DNA from: CAVZRC01 sp963777695
GTDB lineage: Bacteria > Planctomycetota > Planctomycetia > Isosphaerales > Isosphaeraceae
DNA: 64,000 nt
Assembly (NCBI GenBank): GCA_963777695.1
Contig: CAVZRC010000003.1
Location: 4,216,001-4,280,000, forward strand
Direction: 5' to 3'
The position numbers and the translations under genes are program-made. Below are positions 35,578 through 44,487 of this stretch, in pieces. Each line of letters opens with the position of its first letter. Position 1 is the first letter of the stretch. Under the pieces are notes generated by a model that was not told the DNA's origin, searched no databases, and saw only the letters and a list, made by a program, of their open reading frames with translations.

Positions 35578-36698
35578 CGCGAATCCCGACCATCCCCCGG
35601 TCGACGCCGGCGACCATCGAGTCGTGGCTGGCGTCGCGGAGCCGGTCCGAATGCCCTGCGGGCGCGGTCTTCCTGCACGCGCCCGCGACGGCCTTCCAGG
35701 CGCCCGGCGGCGGCGAGAATCAACTGGTGCAGACCGCACGCCACCTCGAGTCGCCCGACCTGTGCGTGCGGCTGTTCTCGACGTGGACGGATCGTCTCGA
35801 ATCGGCCCGGCTGCTCCACCTCTTCGGCATGTCCCGCGAAGGGCTCGAGCTGGCCCGGATGGCCCGCAATCGCGGCGTCCCGGTCGTCCTCTCGCCGATC
35901 TGCTGGTATGAGCCCCGCGCGCTCCTTGCCCTCGAGACGCGGGCCCTGCGGAAGGCCGCGGCCCTCTCGGCCTGGTGCCTGCGGCGGATCACGCACCGGG
36001 TCCCCTCGTGGCGACGCGAGCTCCTCAACCTGGCCGATGCGGTCCTGCCCAACTCGACCGCCGAGGCCAACCAGTTGGTCCGGCTCTTCGGAGTCGCCCG
36101 CGAGCGGCTCCACGTCGTGCCCAACGGGGTCCTGCCGGCGTTCGGCACGGCCTCCCCCGAGCCCTTCCGCGAGCGTTGGGGATCGGATCCCTTCGTGCTC
36201 TCGGTGGGGCGGATCGAACCGAGGAAGAATACCTTGGGCCTGGTCCGCGCCATCCGACGGCTGGGCTTGCCCCTGGTGGTCATCGGCGAGCCGGCGCCCG
36301 GCTACCGCGGCTATGCCCAAGAGTGCCGTCGGGTCGGCGAGGGGCTCGTCGCCTGGCTGGGCCAGATCGACCACCACGATCCGGTGCTGGCCTCGGCCTA
36401 CGCCGCGGCGCGGGTCTTCGCGCTGCCGAGCTGGTTCGAGACGCCGGGCCTGGCCGCCCTCGAGGCGGCCCTGGCCGGCTGCTCCGTCGCGATCACCCCT
36501 TACGGATCCACCAAGGACTACTTCGGCGGCCTGGTGGCCTACGCCCGCCCGGATCGACCCGACGAGATCCGCCGCGCGCTCAGGACCTGCTGGGATGACG
36601 GCCCCGACCCCCGGCTGGCGCCCTGGGTCGCGACCCACTATCTCTGGCCGAATGTGGCCCAGATCACGGCGGAGGTCTATGACCAAGTCGCGCGCTAA
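35574..36698 (+). CDS. glycosyltransferase family 1/4 (GT-B)
   Basis: A 374-residue GT-B enzyme. AFQAPGGGENQLVQTARHL is the acceptor-side glycine loop; ADAVLPNSTAEANQLVRLFG and VVPNGV lie in the hinge; FVLSVGRIEPRKNTLGLVRA starts the donor domain; and LPSWFETPGLAALEAALAGC gives the conserved E-x7-E motif for the nucleotide sugar. ATGA overlap with the deacetylase gene. Donor sugar cannot be determined. Confidence 0.88.
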   Translation: MTRIPTIPRSTPATIESWLASRSRSECPAGAVFLHAPATAFQAPGGGENQLVQTARHLESPDLCVRLFSTWTDRLESARLLHLFGMSREGLELARMARNRGVPVVLSPICWYEPRALLALETRALRKAAALSAWCLRRITHRVPSWRRELLNLADAVLPNSTAEANQLVRLFGVARERLHVVPNGVLPAFGTASPEPFRERWGSDPFVLSVGRIEPRKNTLGLVRAIRRLGLPLVVIGEPAPGYRGYAQECRRVGEGLVAWLGQIDHHDPVLASAYAAARVFALPSWFETPGLAALEAALAGCSVAITPYGSTKDYFGGLVAYARPDRPDEIRRALRTCWDDGPDPRLAPWVATHYLWPNVAQITAEVYDQVAR

Positions 36699-38043
36699 GC
36701 CCAGGCCCGTGCAGGTCGGGAGATACCGCTACAGCAAGCTCCGCTGGCGGCTCCTGGTCCGCGCGCTCGATGCGATCGGCACGATCGCCATGGCGATCTA
36801 CCGGCGGTTCCGGCCGGCCCGGCCGGTCACCTCGCCGCGGCGGATCCTGGTCGTCCAACTGGACCACCTCGGCGACGCGGTGCTCAGCACGCCGCTGATC
36901 GCCGAGCTGCGGCTCGCCTATCCCGAGGCCGCGATCGACGTGCTCGCCTCGCCGAGCAACCACGAGGTCTTCGAGGCCGATCCGAACGTCAACCGCGTCT
37001 GGGTCGCCGAACGGACCTGGTTCGAACGTCGGCCGGATCGATGGGCGCTGGTCACGGCGGTCTGGAGCCTCGGCCGATCGCTCCGACGGATGGGGTACGA
37101 CCTGGGCATCGACGTGCGGGGCGACGTCCTCACGGTGGTGGTGCTCGCCCTGGCGAGGGTCACGCGCCGCGTGGGCTGGGCCATGGGCGGCGGGGCCTTC
37201 CTGCTGACCGACGTCGCCGACTGGATCCCCGGCCGTCACGAGGTCCGATCGCGACTGGCCCTGCTGTCCCGGCTGGGGATCGCCCCGGACGAGTCGGCAC
37301 GGGTCAACGTCCACGTGACCGATGAGGACCGGGTCGCCGTCGCGAGGCGACTGGCGGAAGCCTGGCCGCGGCGGATCCCCGGCGCACGGCGAGCGGAGGT
37401 GCAGGTCCGTGCCCGGTCGTGGCGCCGTCGATCCTCCGAGGACCGGGACGTCCGCCCCGTCTCACCATCCCCCGATCGTATCGCCGACGAGGCGGACTGG
37501 CTGCACGCCGATCGATTCGCGCCGATGCCCCCGCTGCTGGCCGTCCACCTCGGGGCCGGCAACGCGGCCAAGCGATGGCCGCCCCTGTCCTGGAAGGCCC
37601 TGGTCGAGCGGTTCCTCGATTCCGGATGGCGGGTCGTGGTCGTCGGCGGGGCCGACGACCTGCCGCTCTCCTCCGTGCTCGTGCCCCACGACCGGCTCCG
37701 CGACTGGGCCGGGACGCTCACGGTCACCGAGACCACGGCGCTGCTCGAGCGGGCCGACCTCTTCATCGGCGCCGATTCCGGACCGGCCCACCTGGCAGCC
37801 TCCGCGGGCACGCTCTCGGTCATCCTCTTCAGCGGGACCAACCAGCCGAGGCAATGGCGACCCTGGTCGCGGCACTCGCTGACGATCCGCCACCGCGTCC
37901 CCTGCCAGCCGTGCCACCAGAAGGTCTGCCCGCTCGCCGGTCACCCGTGCATGGCCGGCCTGGACCCCGACCGCGTCTATCGAGGCGCCCTACGATGGTG
38001 GTCCCGCACGCACCGCGCCGAGTCGCCCCACGCGCCGATGTGA
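36679..38043 (+). CDS. glycosyltransferase family 9 (heptosyltransferase-like)
   Basis: A 454-residue GT-B enzyme. RRILVVQLDHLGDAVLSTPL is the N-terminal signature of ADP-heptose:LPS heptosyltransferases; AVHLGAGNAAKRWPPLSWKA and LFIGADSGPAHLAASAG form the donor-side motifs. An Arg/Ser-rich insert of about 45 residues (RSWRRRSSEDRDVRPVS) interrupts the middle. A C-terminal cysteine set (CQPCHQKVCPLAGHPCM) matches the family's four-Cys pattern. GGAGG precedes the ATG at 36679, 20 bases inside the previous gene. Confidence 0.87.
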   Translation: MTKSRAKPRPVQVGRYRYSKLRWRLLVRALDAIGTIAMAIYRRFRPARPVTSPRRILVVQLDHLGDAVLSTPLIAELRLAYPEAAIDVLASPSNHEVFEADPNVNRVWVAERTWFERRPDRWALVTAVWSLGRSLRRMGYDLGIDVRGDVLTVVVLALARVTRRVGWAMGGGAFLLTDVADWIPGRHEVRSRLALLSRLGIAPDESARVNVHVTDEDRVAVARRLAEAWPRRIPGARRAEVQVRARSWRRRSSEDRDVRPVSPSPDRIADEADWLHADRFAPMPPLLAVHLGAGNAAKRWPPLSWKALVERFLDSGWRVVVVGGADDLPLSSVLVPHDRLRDWAGTLTVTETTALLERADLFIGADSGPAHLAASAGTLSVILFSGTNQPRQWRPWSRHSLTIRHRVPCQPCHQKVCPLAGHPCMAGLDPDRVYRGALRWWSRTHRAESPHAPM

Positions 38044-38105
38044 TCGGGGATCATGCCGGGTGTGGGGCGGCGATCTAGCTCCGTGGTCCTCGAGGGGGCG
38101 AATCG

Positions 38106-38273
38106 ATGCCGGAAAGACCCGTTCCTCGGCCCTCCCGGCGAATTCGTGCCGACTGGCGCGGTTGGATCGCGCTCGCATGGGTGATCGGCTGGGGCTGGGC
38201 CTATGCCCTCATGGCGATCCAGGCCAGGGCTCCCCAGGTGCTCGCGTGGATCAGGTCATGCGGGCCCAGGTAG
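38106..38273 (+). CDS. small single-pass membrane protein (55 aa)
   Basis: A 55-residue open frame, MPERPVPRPSRRIRADWRGW, with one hydrophobic helix (IALAWVIGWGWAYALMAI) after a basic N-terminus. GAGGGGG lies upstream of the ATG. It follows the GT9 gene by 62 bases on the same strand and could be the last gene of the glycan operon. A decayed copy of its 3' end may lie at 41318-41386. Family unknown; too short for certainty. Confidence 0.45.
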   Translation: MPERPVPRPSRRIRADWRGWIALAWVIGWGWAYALMAIQARAPQVLAWIRSCGPR

Positions 38274-38316
38274 AGAGGCCGCTCGAGAAGGACTCGGGGC
38301 AGCCCCAGCTCCGGGG

Positions 38317-38520
38317 CTATTTGCGGGCCCCCTTGCCGGCCTTCTTCTCTTTATCCATGAAATCTTGCATATCCTTGTTTCGCTTCCCCGCATTCGGAGC
38401 GGTATTGGTAGGGGTACCCGTCGAGGACGAGCCCCCTTCGCAGCCGATCATCATGCCGGCGATAATCATCGAGGCGAGGTGGATGCGATGACGATGGAGC
38501 GCGTCCCGGAGTCTGATCAT
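38317..38520 (-). CDS. small lipoprotein (67 aa)
   Basis: A 67-residue protein starting MIRLRDALHRHRIHLASMII and continuing AGMMIGC, a lipobox-like sequence; after the cysteine come EGGSSSTGTPTNTAPN and a Lys-rich tail (DFMDKEKKAGKGARK). Short lipoproteins of this type very often sit directly downstream of DUF1559 genes in planctomycetes, as here. It is probably envelope-anchored. The open frame extends upstream to 38847, but that part has no protein-like character. Confidence 0.65.
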   Translation of the reverse strand: MIRLRDALHRHRIHLASMIIAGMMIGCEGGSSSTGTPTNTAPNAGKRNKDMQDFMDKEKKAGKGARK

Positions 38521-38662
38521 GATGCGTCTATCCTGATGAGGAGGGATCGGGGGGCAGCAAGGGCGACGGGCGGGGCCGGACCGCGACCCCGCGTGTGATC
38601 GACCGACGGATGGTGATTCGGCACTCGAAGGCCGGGCTGTGGCCAGGTCGGGCGGATCGACC

Positions 38663-39729
38663 TCAATAGCTGTCGGAGCTGACCGTCTCTCCATAGTCCT
38701 TCGTGCCCAGGGCCCACCAGGTCGGCATGCTGATCGAGTTCTTGACGAAGTGGACGCTCCCGTCCGCGAACAGGACATTCGCGCCGCCGGGATGGTAGCT
38801 GCTGGCGGGCAGATAGTGCGCGGCCTGGGCCTGGTCGCAGCAGTCAACCCGGCAAGTATTCCAGGTGTACTGCCCCCCCCCGTTGGGCGGGACGACGGTG
38901 TTGAAGAGCGAGTACCCCATCATGCCGGCCCCCCAGCGATATCCGCGGTCGTCGGCCCCGTAGATCGTCTTGAACGCGTTGCTGCACGCCGCGAGGTCCG
39001 TCATCACGGCGGCGTACATGCCGCTGATATCGAGCTGGTTGGCCGCGAGGCCGGAACCGCCAGGGCCGGTCCCGTTGCCCCGGCTCGGCCCGCCAATATT
39101 CGAGTTGCCGACGATCGCCTCGCCATAAGCGATGGTATTCGACGTGCCGTCGGTGATCGCCGCAAGCTCCCAGCACATCTGCATGGCAAACACGCCCGAG
39201 CTGGTCCCCGGCGGCCCCTGGCCGACGTTGAATGTCGATGTGCCCACGCTCGCGTGATAGTTGTTATTGTTGATCTGACCGGCGTTGGGATCGGACGGGC
39301 AGAGGAACACGCCGATCTTGGTGTTGTACGCCGTCGAGTTGATAAAGCCGCCCAGCGAAGCGTAGCCCAGGTCCTGCGTCGTCGGCTCGGCGTACGGCTC
39401 GGGCGACCAACCGAAGTTGATCGACGCATAGACCGGCGACTGCTCGAGATAGGGGAGCATCAACGCATTCGCGCCCAGCAACTCCAGTTGTACGTCGTGC
39501 CGGGGTTATTGGGGGCGAGCGAGGCCCCCAGGGGGAACGTATTGGTCGACGTCAGATAGTTGTGCAACGCCACGCCGATCTGCTTGAGATTGTTGGTGCA
39601 CTGCGAGCGTCGGGCCGCCTCGCGCACCGCCTGCACCGCCGGAAGCAGCAGGGCGATCAGGACGGCGATGATCGCGATGACGACCAGGAGCTCAATGAGG
39701 GTGAAACCGCCACGACTTCGACGACTCAT
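38663..39729 (-). pseudogene. DUF1559 pilin-like protein, frameshifted
   Basis: A planctomycete-specific secreted protein of about 355 residues if repaired. The N-terminus MSRRSRGGFTLIELLVVIA is a type IV pilin-like leader (cleavage before F9), followed by AVQAVREAARRSQCTNNLKQ, the family hallmark; the C-terminus has the HPGGANVLFADGSVHFV motif. The frame breaks at about 39474-39476: one G is missing (minus strand TGGGCG, expected TGGGGCG), separating TTYNWSCW from GANALMLPYLEQ. AGGAGGT precedes the ATG at 39729. The lipoprotein at 38317 follows it. Confidence 0.85.
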
Positions 39730-40421
39730 CGGAAGTGACCTCCTACCGGGGAAGAATGGATGAGGAAGGTTCACGAACGGGCTACCCGACGATTCGGGGC
39801 CGCTCCGGCACCTGCTGGAGACCGGCCGTGCCCGGCCTACCACGGTTGTCTGACCCGGAGGCGCCACGCCCTCGACCTGCGGTCGGGACGTTATCGAACG
39901 GACTCAACTCTCGGTCCTGGAGACCGAGCACGCGTATGACGACTGCGGGAAGCCGACGCGTAAGAGCGTATGGAAGCGTGTGCTGCCTCCTACATGCCAT
40001 ATCATCGATGCGGACGCACAAGGTTATCAATCCGGGCGCATTGCGCGATCGGCGTCTCGAAATCTCGACGAAGCCGATCCACTCTCGCGGCCGAATGACT
40101 CCACCACGCGAACAGGAACCGTGCGCATGAAACGACAGAACAGGCCCATCGATCGCATTCTTAAAAGTAACTTTAGCTTACGATAGCCCGTACCCCTGAC
40201 CATATCCGCGCCACAAAGGGCTGTCAAGTGAGTAGCCTCGTGCCGATTCCAATCACTCTGTACCCCTACCATCGTGCGGGAACCGCCCCGGGAGGGTGGC
40301 AATCCGTGGCGCTCCGCCGCCTCGCCGCGGCCGGATCATCGGTCAGGATGAGGAGTGTTCGTCACTTTGCGGTTCCAGACCGACATGGTGCCTGTGGTGG
40401 ATCGGTTCGCGGGGAGAGCAG
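39730..40421. other. gene-free region
   Basis: About 690 bases upstream of the DUF1559 gene and downstream of the acidic hypothetical gene. It includes a lower-GC stretch near 40140-40215 (CGCATTCTTAAAAGTAACTT). I see no gene, RNA or repeat worth naming; the DUF1559 promoter is presumably here. Confidence 0.4.
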
Positions 40422-40760
40422 CTACGCCTTCCTCCTCGTCTCGTCCGCCAATTCGGCACCGACGCTGATCTCTTTCCGATCGGAGCTTCCGTCGTTAGTC
40501 CTAGCGAGATCGTCGCCGAGCAGGTCGGTCACGCATCGACGCCAGTGGTCGAGCAAGGACTCAGCATCCTGCATCCCGTGATCGCGAGCATCCTTATCGA
40601 GCGCGGCGAGGATTCGTTCGGCTTCTTTAGCCTCCGAGCGATAATCGGGTCGTCCCTTGAATTCTTCGATGAGCCTCGCCGTCTCGATGGATGCCGTGGG
40701 ATCCGGCTCAACGCCCCCGACAAAGAAATCCACATCATCCGGTTCGGATAATCTACTCAT
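40422..40760 (-). CDS. acidic hypothetical protein paired with a GNAT-like gene
   Basis: A 112-residue, strongly acidic, helix-rich protein starting MSRLSEPDDVDFFVGG. Motifs: ARLIEEFKGRPDYRSEAKEAE and LLDHWRRCVTDLLGDDLA. It has no signal or membrane segment. Its start overlaps the last 8 bases of the GNAT-like gene, so the two are coupled. Family unknown. A partner, inhibitor or antitoxin of the acetyltransferase-like protein is possible but unproven. Confidence 0.55.
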   Translation of the reverse strand: MSRLSEPDDVDFFVGGVEPDPTASIETARLIEEFKGRPDYRSEAKEAERILAALDKDARDHGMQDAESLLDHWRRCVTDLLGDDLARTNDGSSDRKEISVGAELADETRRKA

Positions 40761-41229
40761 CGCTCGGACTCCCGCCATACTTCACGATCAGCCTCGCAGC
40801 AGCGATGGTGCTCAGGATCATCCGCTGGCTACGCCCGATCCTCTCGAAACCGTAGGTGAGTCGATAGTGTTCCAATAATTCGTTCTTCTCATCGATGGCA
40901 ATGAAGCCATCTCCGCCGAGTTCAAAAGAAAGCCGCGCCGCGAACGCGAACAAACTCCCGGCTATACCCCCGAATCTCTTGGTTCGTCCGACATCTTGCG
41001 GGCTCGACTCGAGGAGAGTTACCTCGACATAGTTCTCGCGACGCCTCAACGCGAGCAGGCCCAGGATCGCATCTGGAGCCGTCGGATCGATCAGTTTGAA
41101 CACCTCATCACGCACGACCGCGGCTGGCCAATCGAACCTCCAGCCCGACCCCAAGCCTCGGATGTCATGCGGTTCGACCGGCAAGACTTCTGCCGTAATG
41201 AGACGGCCTGTCTCGACGTCCTCGATCAT
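40753..41229 (-). CDS. GNAT-like N-acetyltransferase
   Basis: A 158-residue protein. The N-terminal two thirds contain WRFDWPAAVVRDEVFKL and NYVEVTLLESSPQDVG. A GNAT-style motif A region follows: GIAGSLFAFAARLSFELGGD, and motif B FIAIDEKNELLEHYRLTYGF with the terminal 'YGF.R.G' typical of the fold. The canonical R/Q-x-x-G-x-G/A pyrophosphate loop is not clear, so activity is uncertain. It is the first gene of a two-gene minus-strand operon. Confidence 0.62.
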   Translation of the reverse strand: MIEDVETGRLITAEVLPVEPHDIRGLGSGWRFDWPAAVVRDEVFKLIDPTAPDAILGLLALRRRENYVEVTLLESSPQDVGRTKRFGGIAGSLFAFAARLSFELGGDGFIAIDEKNELLEHYRLTYGFERIGRSQRMILSTIAAARLIVKYGGSPSDE

Positions 41230-41317
41230 GTGGATGACGGCCCTCGAAGACCAAGCTTATTCTACCATGATGGGGCCTGGTTGTGCACGCGGGCAGACAC
41301 ACGGCGGGAGTCGCGCG

Positions 41318-41386
41318 CTCGATCCGGGATCGGGCTTACCTACTCATGGCGATCCGGGCCGAGGTGCCCCAGCCGCTCGCGTAGCA
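41318..41386 (+). pseudogene. possible decayed copy of the small membrane gene's 3' end
   Basis: This stretch contains CTCATGGCGATCC followed by GGGCCGAGGTGCCCCAG and GCTCGCGT. It aligns with 38200-38255 (CTCATGGCGATCC, AGGCCAGGGCTCCCCAG, GCTCGCGT) with about 30% differences and a short gap upstream. The translation AYLLMAIRAEVPQPLA then stop resembles AYALMAIQARAPQVLAW. It is too short to be certain. Confidence 0.3.
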
Positions 41387-43323
41387 TCGGTCGCCGACCG
41401 TCGGCCACTCGCGATTGTCAGCCCTCTCCGGCCCGCTCCGCGCGACTTCTCGATCTCGAACTCATCGATGATCCGGCCGTCCTCGGTCCAGGCGCGATAG
41501 CTGAGCCGGTTGGATCCGGGGTCGATCTCGATCGTCTGATAGGTGGAGATGCCGGTCCGGCCGACTTCGATGTAATCGCGGCGGGCCTGGTCAACATACT
41601 TGTCGCCCGAGACCGCGATGACGTAGACCGTCCCCTCGCTCGATCTCTCGACGCGACGGTGTCCGCGGAGTGGATACGTCCTCAGATAGGAGTGGTCGTG
41701 GCCTTGCAGGACCAGGTGAACATGGTGCTTGTCGAAGACCGGTACCCAGTGCTCGCGCAACGCGGGGCTGTCCCTCCAGGGATGCGAGGGATAGGCCGGG
41801 TGGTGGAACATCGCGACCTTCCAGATGGCACCGGTCCGCCCGAACGTCGCATCGAGCCACTCGGCCTGTCAACGCGCCGCGGCCGGATCCGAGACGGCCG
41901 GGGTACTATCGAGGACCGCGAAGCACGCGTCCCCGATCTCGAAGGAGTAGACCAGGTCCGGCTCGATGCCATGCGGCCCGTTGTGCGGCAGTTCGAAGAA
42001 CGCCCGATACAGACGCGGACCGACGTCGAGGTATTCATGATTCCCGGCGCAGGGCATCACGGGCAAGCGGTCGAACACCGGCACCGCCCTCAGGAAGAGA
42101 TGGTCCCAGTTGGTCCGCTCGTTCCCGCGATCGACCAGGTCGCCCGCCAGCATGACGAAGTCGAGGTCGCCATGCCGCCGAGCCGCGGTTTCCAGGAGAT
42201 GCCCCCATCGTTCGAGCCCCGTCTGCGCATCGCCCAGGTACAGGAAACGGACCGGTCGCGACCGGCCGGGGGCGGTCTTGACCGGCTTCCAGGGTTCCCA
42301 GCCGTCTGGGGTGCCGTCGCCGAGACCGTACCAGTAGGTCGTATCGGGCTCGAGATCCGTCAGGGAGACCCGATGACGCCGGACCACCGGGTCATTCAAT
42401 AGGCCGGGGACCTCGATCAACGAGGAGTCGCCAGCGACGATCCGGATGCCGCTCTCCGGCCGATCATGACCGGGAGGCCGCATCGGGCCGGTGCCCGTCG
42501 GAGCCCGGACGATCCGCAGGGCGGTGGCCTCGACGTCGGTCGAAGTCCTCCAGGTCCAGACCAGCTCACGCGAGGGATCAGCGCCGAAGGCGATGGCGAC
42601 CTGATCGGGCTGGCGGCCCGAGACGACGTGGGTCTTCCAGACCCGGCCCGGGGCCAGCAGTGTGGAATGACGCCGGTCGTGGGACGCCTGGAGCATCAGG
42701 GACCCTGCCAGTTCCTCGGGCAGGCGATCGAACGGCTTGCTCGCGTCGAATGCCGCGCTGACCCCGTCGCGTGCGACGACCAGGCGCCAGCATGCCTCCT
42801 GACCATCCGCCAGCGTGACGATCCGACGCTGCTCGCTCGACCCGGTCTCCACGGTCGGCCTGATGAACACGACATAGTGCGCCACGGGCGTCCGATCGAG
42901 ACCGTTGACCCCCATTTCGATCGACCCGGGATTGAGGGTGCATCGATACAACCGCCAGGTTGCGTCGGAATTGACCAGCGTCCGGTCGGTCTCGCGGAAT
43001 CCGCAATCGGTCAGCCAGAACGGGACCGGACCGGCCGGGACGGCCACGTCGACGATGGCCGGACGCTCCAACTGAAATCGGAGGTAGCCGCGCCCCAGGG
43101 CTGCACGCTCGGCAGGCTGGAGCCGATCCAGGATCGCCGCGGCTCGGGTTGCCATCGCAGTCAAGTCGCGCTCCGAGCAAGAATCGCTCAGACGACGCCC
43201 GATCGCTCGTAGCGTCGCGTTGGTTGACGGCGACGTGCCTAGCAACGGGTCGGCCCCCCGCCCCACCGTGGCGACGAGGACCAGGATCAATCCGATCCGA
43301 TTCCACCCTTTCGCAGCATCCAT
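41344..43323 (-). pseudogene. purple-acid-phosphatase-like metallophosphoesterase with an in-frame stop
   Basis: About 659 residues if read through. A signal peptide (GLILVLVATVGRGA) leads into a long N-terminal region, a fibronectin-like domain (LEPDTTYWYGLGDGTP) and a metallophosphoesterase domain with FLYLGDAQTG, VMLAGDLVDRG, CAGNHEY, MFHHPAYPSHPW and GHDHSYLRTYP, a full metal-ligand set. A TGA at 41869-41871 (context CGT TGA CAG) interrupts the frame between SDPAAAR and QAEWLDATFG; no frameshift is needed, both halves are in the same frame. One substitution (from CGA or TGG) explains it. The literal product ends before the last metal-binding motifs. Confidence 0.78.
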
Positions 43324-43366
43324 GACCGCGAACCGCGCCTCCTGCATGCCCCTCACTAATCTTTCA

Positions 43367-43423
43367 TAGGTCAGGCTTTCCAGCCTGACCTACCGAAGAC
43401 GTCAGGCTGGAAAGCCTGACCTA
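43367..43423. repeat. nested palindrome, GTCAGGCT-TTC-CAGCCTGAC arms
   Basis: The left arm GGTCAGGCTTTCCAGCCTGA (with C following) at 43369-43389 is the exact reverse complement of 43401-43421. Each arm is itself an 8-bp inverted repeat around TTC/GAA. A single arm occurs at 16327-16350. The shape is REP-like. It is downstream of the small gene at 43516 and upstream of the phosphatase gene. Confidence 0.85.
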
Positions 43424-43430
43424 CCGCCAG

Positions 43431-43482
43431 CGAAAAACAAAAACCATGGCCTCGGCCCCCATCCTAGGGAGAGGCCATGGTT
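43431..43482 (-). terminator. rho-independent terminator
   Basis: On the minus strand AACCATGGCCTC (43482-43471) pairs perfectly with GAGGCCATGGTT (43453-43442), a 12-bp stem, followed by TTTGTTTTTC. It lies 34 bases after the stop of the gene at 43516, in the right orientation. The stem and T-tract are clear in sequence. Confidence 0.85.
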
Positions 43483-43515
43483 GTAGGCGATTCGCAGGTC
43501 GTTCCGAGATCGCGG

Positions 43516-43758
43516 TCAATTCGCTTCGACAGGTCGCTGGAACGTGGCGATCCGATTGACCAGGTCCGCGGCGTCCGTGGCACGCCGCAGGTCCGAGTAC
43601 TTCGCCAGTGGCGCCGAGCACGTCTCATCCGCGTAGACCCCGACGACGGTGAATAACCCATTCATCTCGCCGGTAGCGGCCTTCGAAAAGAGACCCGATC
43701 GGATCAGCGATGCCAGATTTTGCTGCCAGAGCTGGGTCTCTGCCAATTTTGCCGTCAT
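43516..43758 (-). CDS. small hypothetical protein (80 aa) with its own terminator
   Basis: An 80-residue protein starting MTAKLAETQLWQQNLASLIR, with LFSKAATGEMNGLFTVVGVY in the middle and a helix-rich, charged end (YSDLRRATDAADLVNRIATF). It has one internal cysteine and no signal peptide. GAAGGGG precedes the ATG, and a strong terminator follows, supporting a monocistronic gene. Function unknown. A peptide precursor is conceivable, but there is no clear leader or modification enzyme nearby. Confidence 0.6.
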   Translation of the reverse strand: MTAKLAETQLWQQNLASLIRSGLFSKAATGEMNGLFTVVGVYADETCSAPLAKYSDLRRATDAADLVNRIATFQRPVEAN

Positions 43759-44487
43759 GGTGCGCCCCTTCAGAAGGAGAAAAAAGAGGCCATCCGTAAG
43801 TTATTCGAGGTACGCTTGGCAATCTTGTCCGAACCATCCGCAAACCGTCGAGCCTCGAGTCAGGCAATCCGCATGTCGTCTGTCCTGAAATGAAACCGGG
43901 GTCCCGGATTATCGTCGATCGGACTCTATTCGTATAGACGGAATTGGAATCCCTTTGGTTCACAGGCCGGGATTGCATCCAACCTATGTTGAACGGGATT
44001 CCCGATACTGACTCCCGATCGAGCGATCTTGCTTAATCCTTGTGCTGGAGAGCCGCCATTTACAGGCTTCCTGCTCGATTATGAGCAAAAAGAACGCCGA
44101 CCGGACGATTCAAGAAAATTTTTTGAAATTTCCATGTCCTCCCCTCTCGCAGCCAGGCTATCAAGATTGGCCGGATCGGCTCAGACCCTATCCACATTAT
44201 TGTACATTGTTTCCAAACGACGATAGGTCTTACCCGGTATTCTCTGAAGAAAGGAGCGCCGACCACCTGGAAAGACCTCGCAGAGTCTCCACATCCCTTT
44301 CTTAAATAAAGGCTTAGAAATCATGCCCTGGACTCCACCCGCGAGATGGCTCCGGACAATTGCTGCCATCTAATCAATTATGTATGCTTGGCTTCAGGCT
44401 TGTCAAGGTTCATCGTGTAGGAGTCATGAAGACGTCCCGGACGAAGCTGCGTACGAGTTGCCCGATCGCAACGAGCGATGCATGATC
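43759..44487. other. lower-GC, gene-poor region
   Basis: About 730 bases with clearly lower GC than its surroundings (for example AAGAAAATTTTTTGAAATTT near 44115). Short open frames such as 44181-44369 minus (62 codons) have no recognisable domain. It may be the remnant of a decayed gene or an acquired segment. I see no RNA gene. Confidence 0.4.

Noticed and set aside
41869..41871. TGA as a selenocysteine codon
   Set aside because: The position is not a catalytic or metal-binding residue in this family, and one substitution explains the stop; kept only as a site to resequence.
44181..44369. 62-codon minus-strand frame in the low-GC region as a gene
   Set aside because: No ribosome site of quality, no family resemblance and no neighbour coupling.
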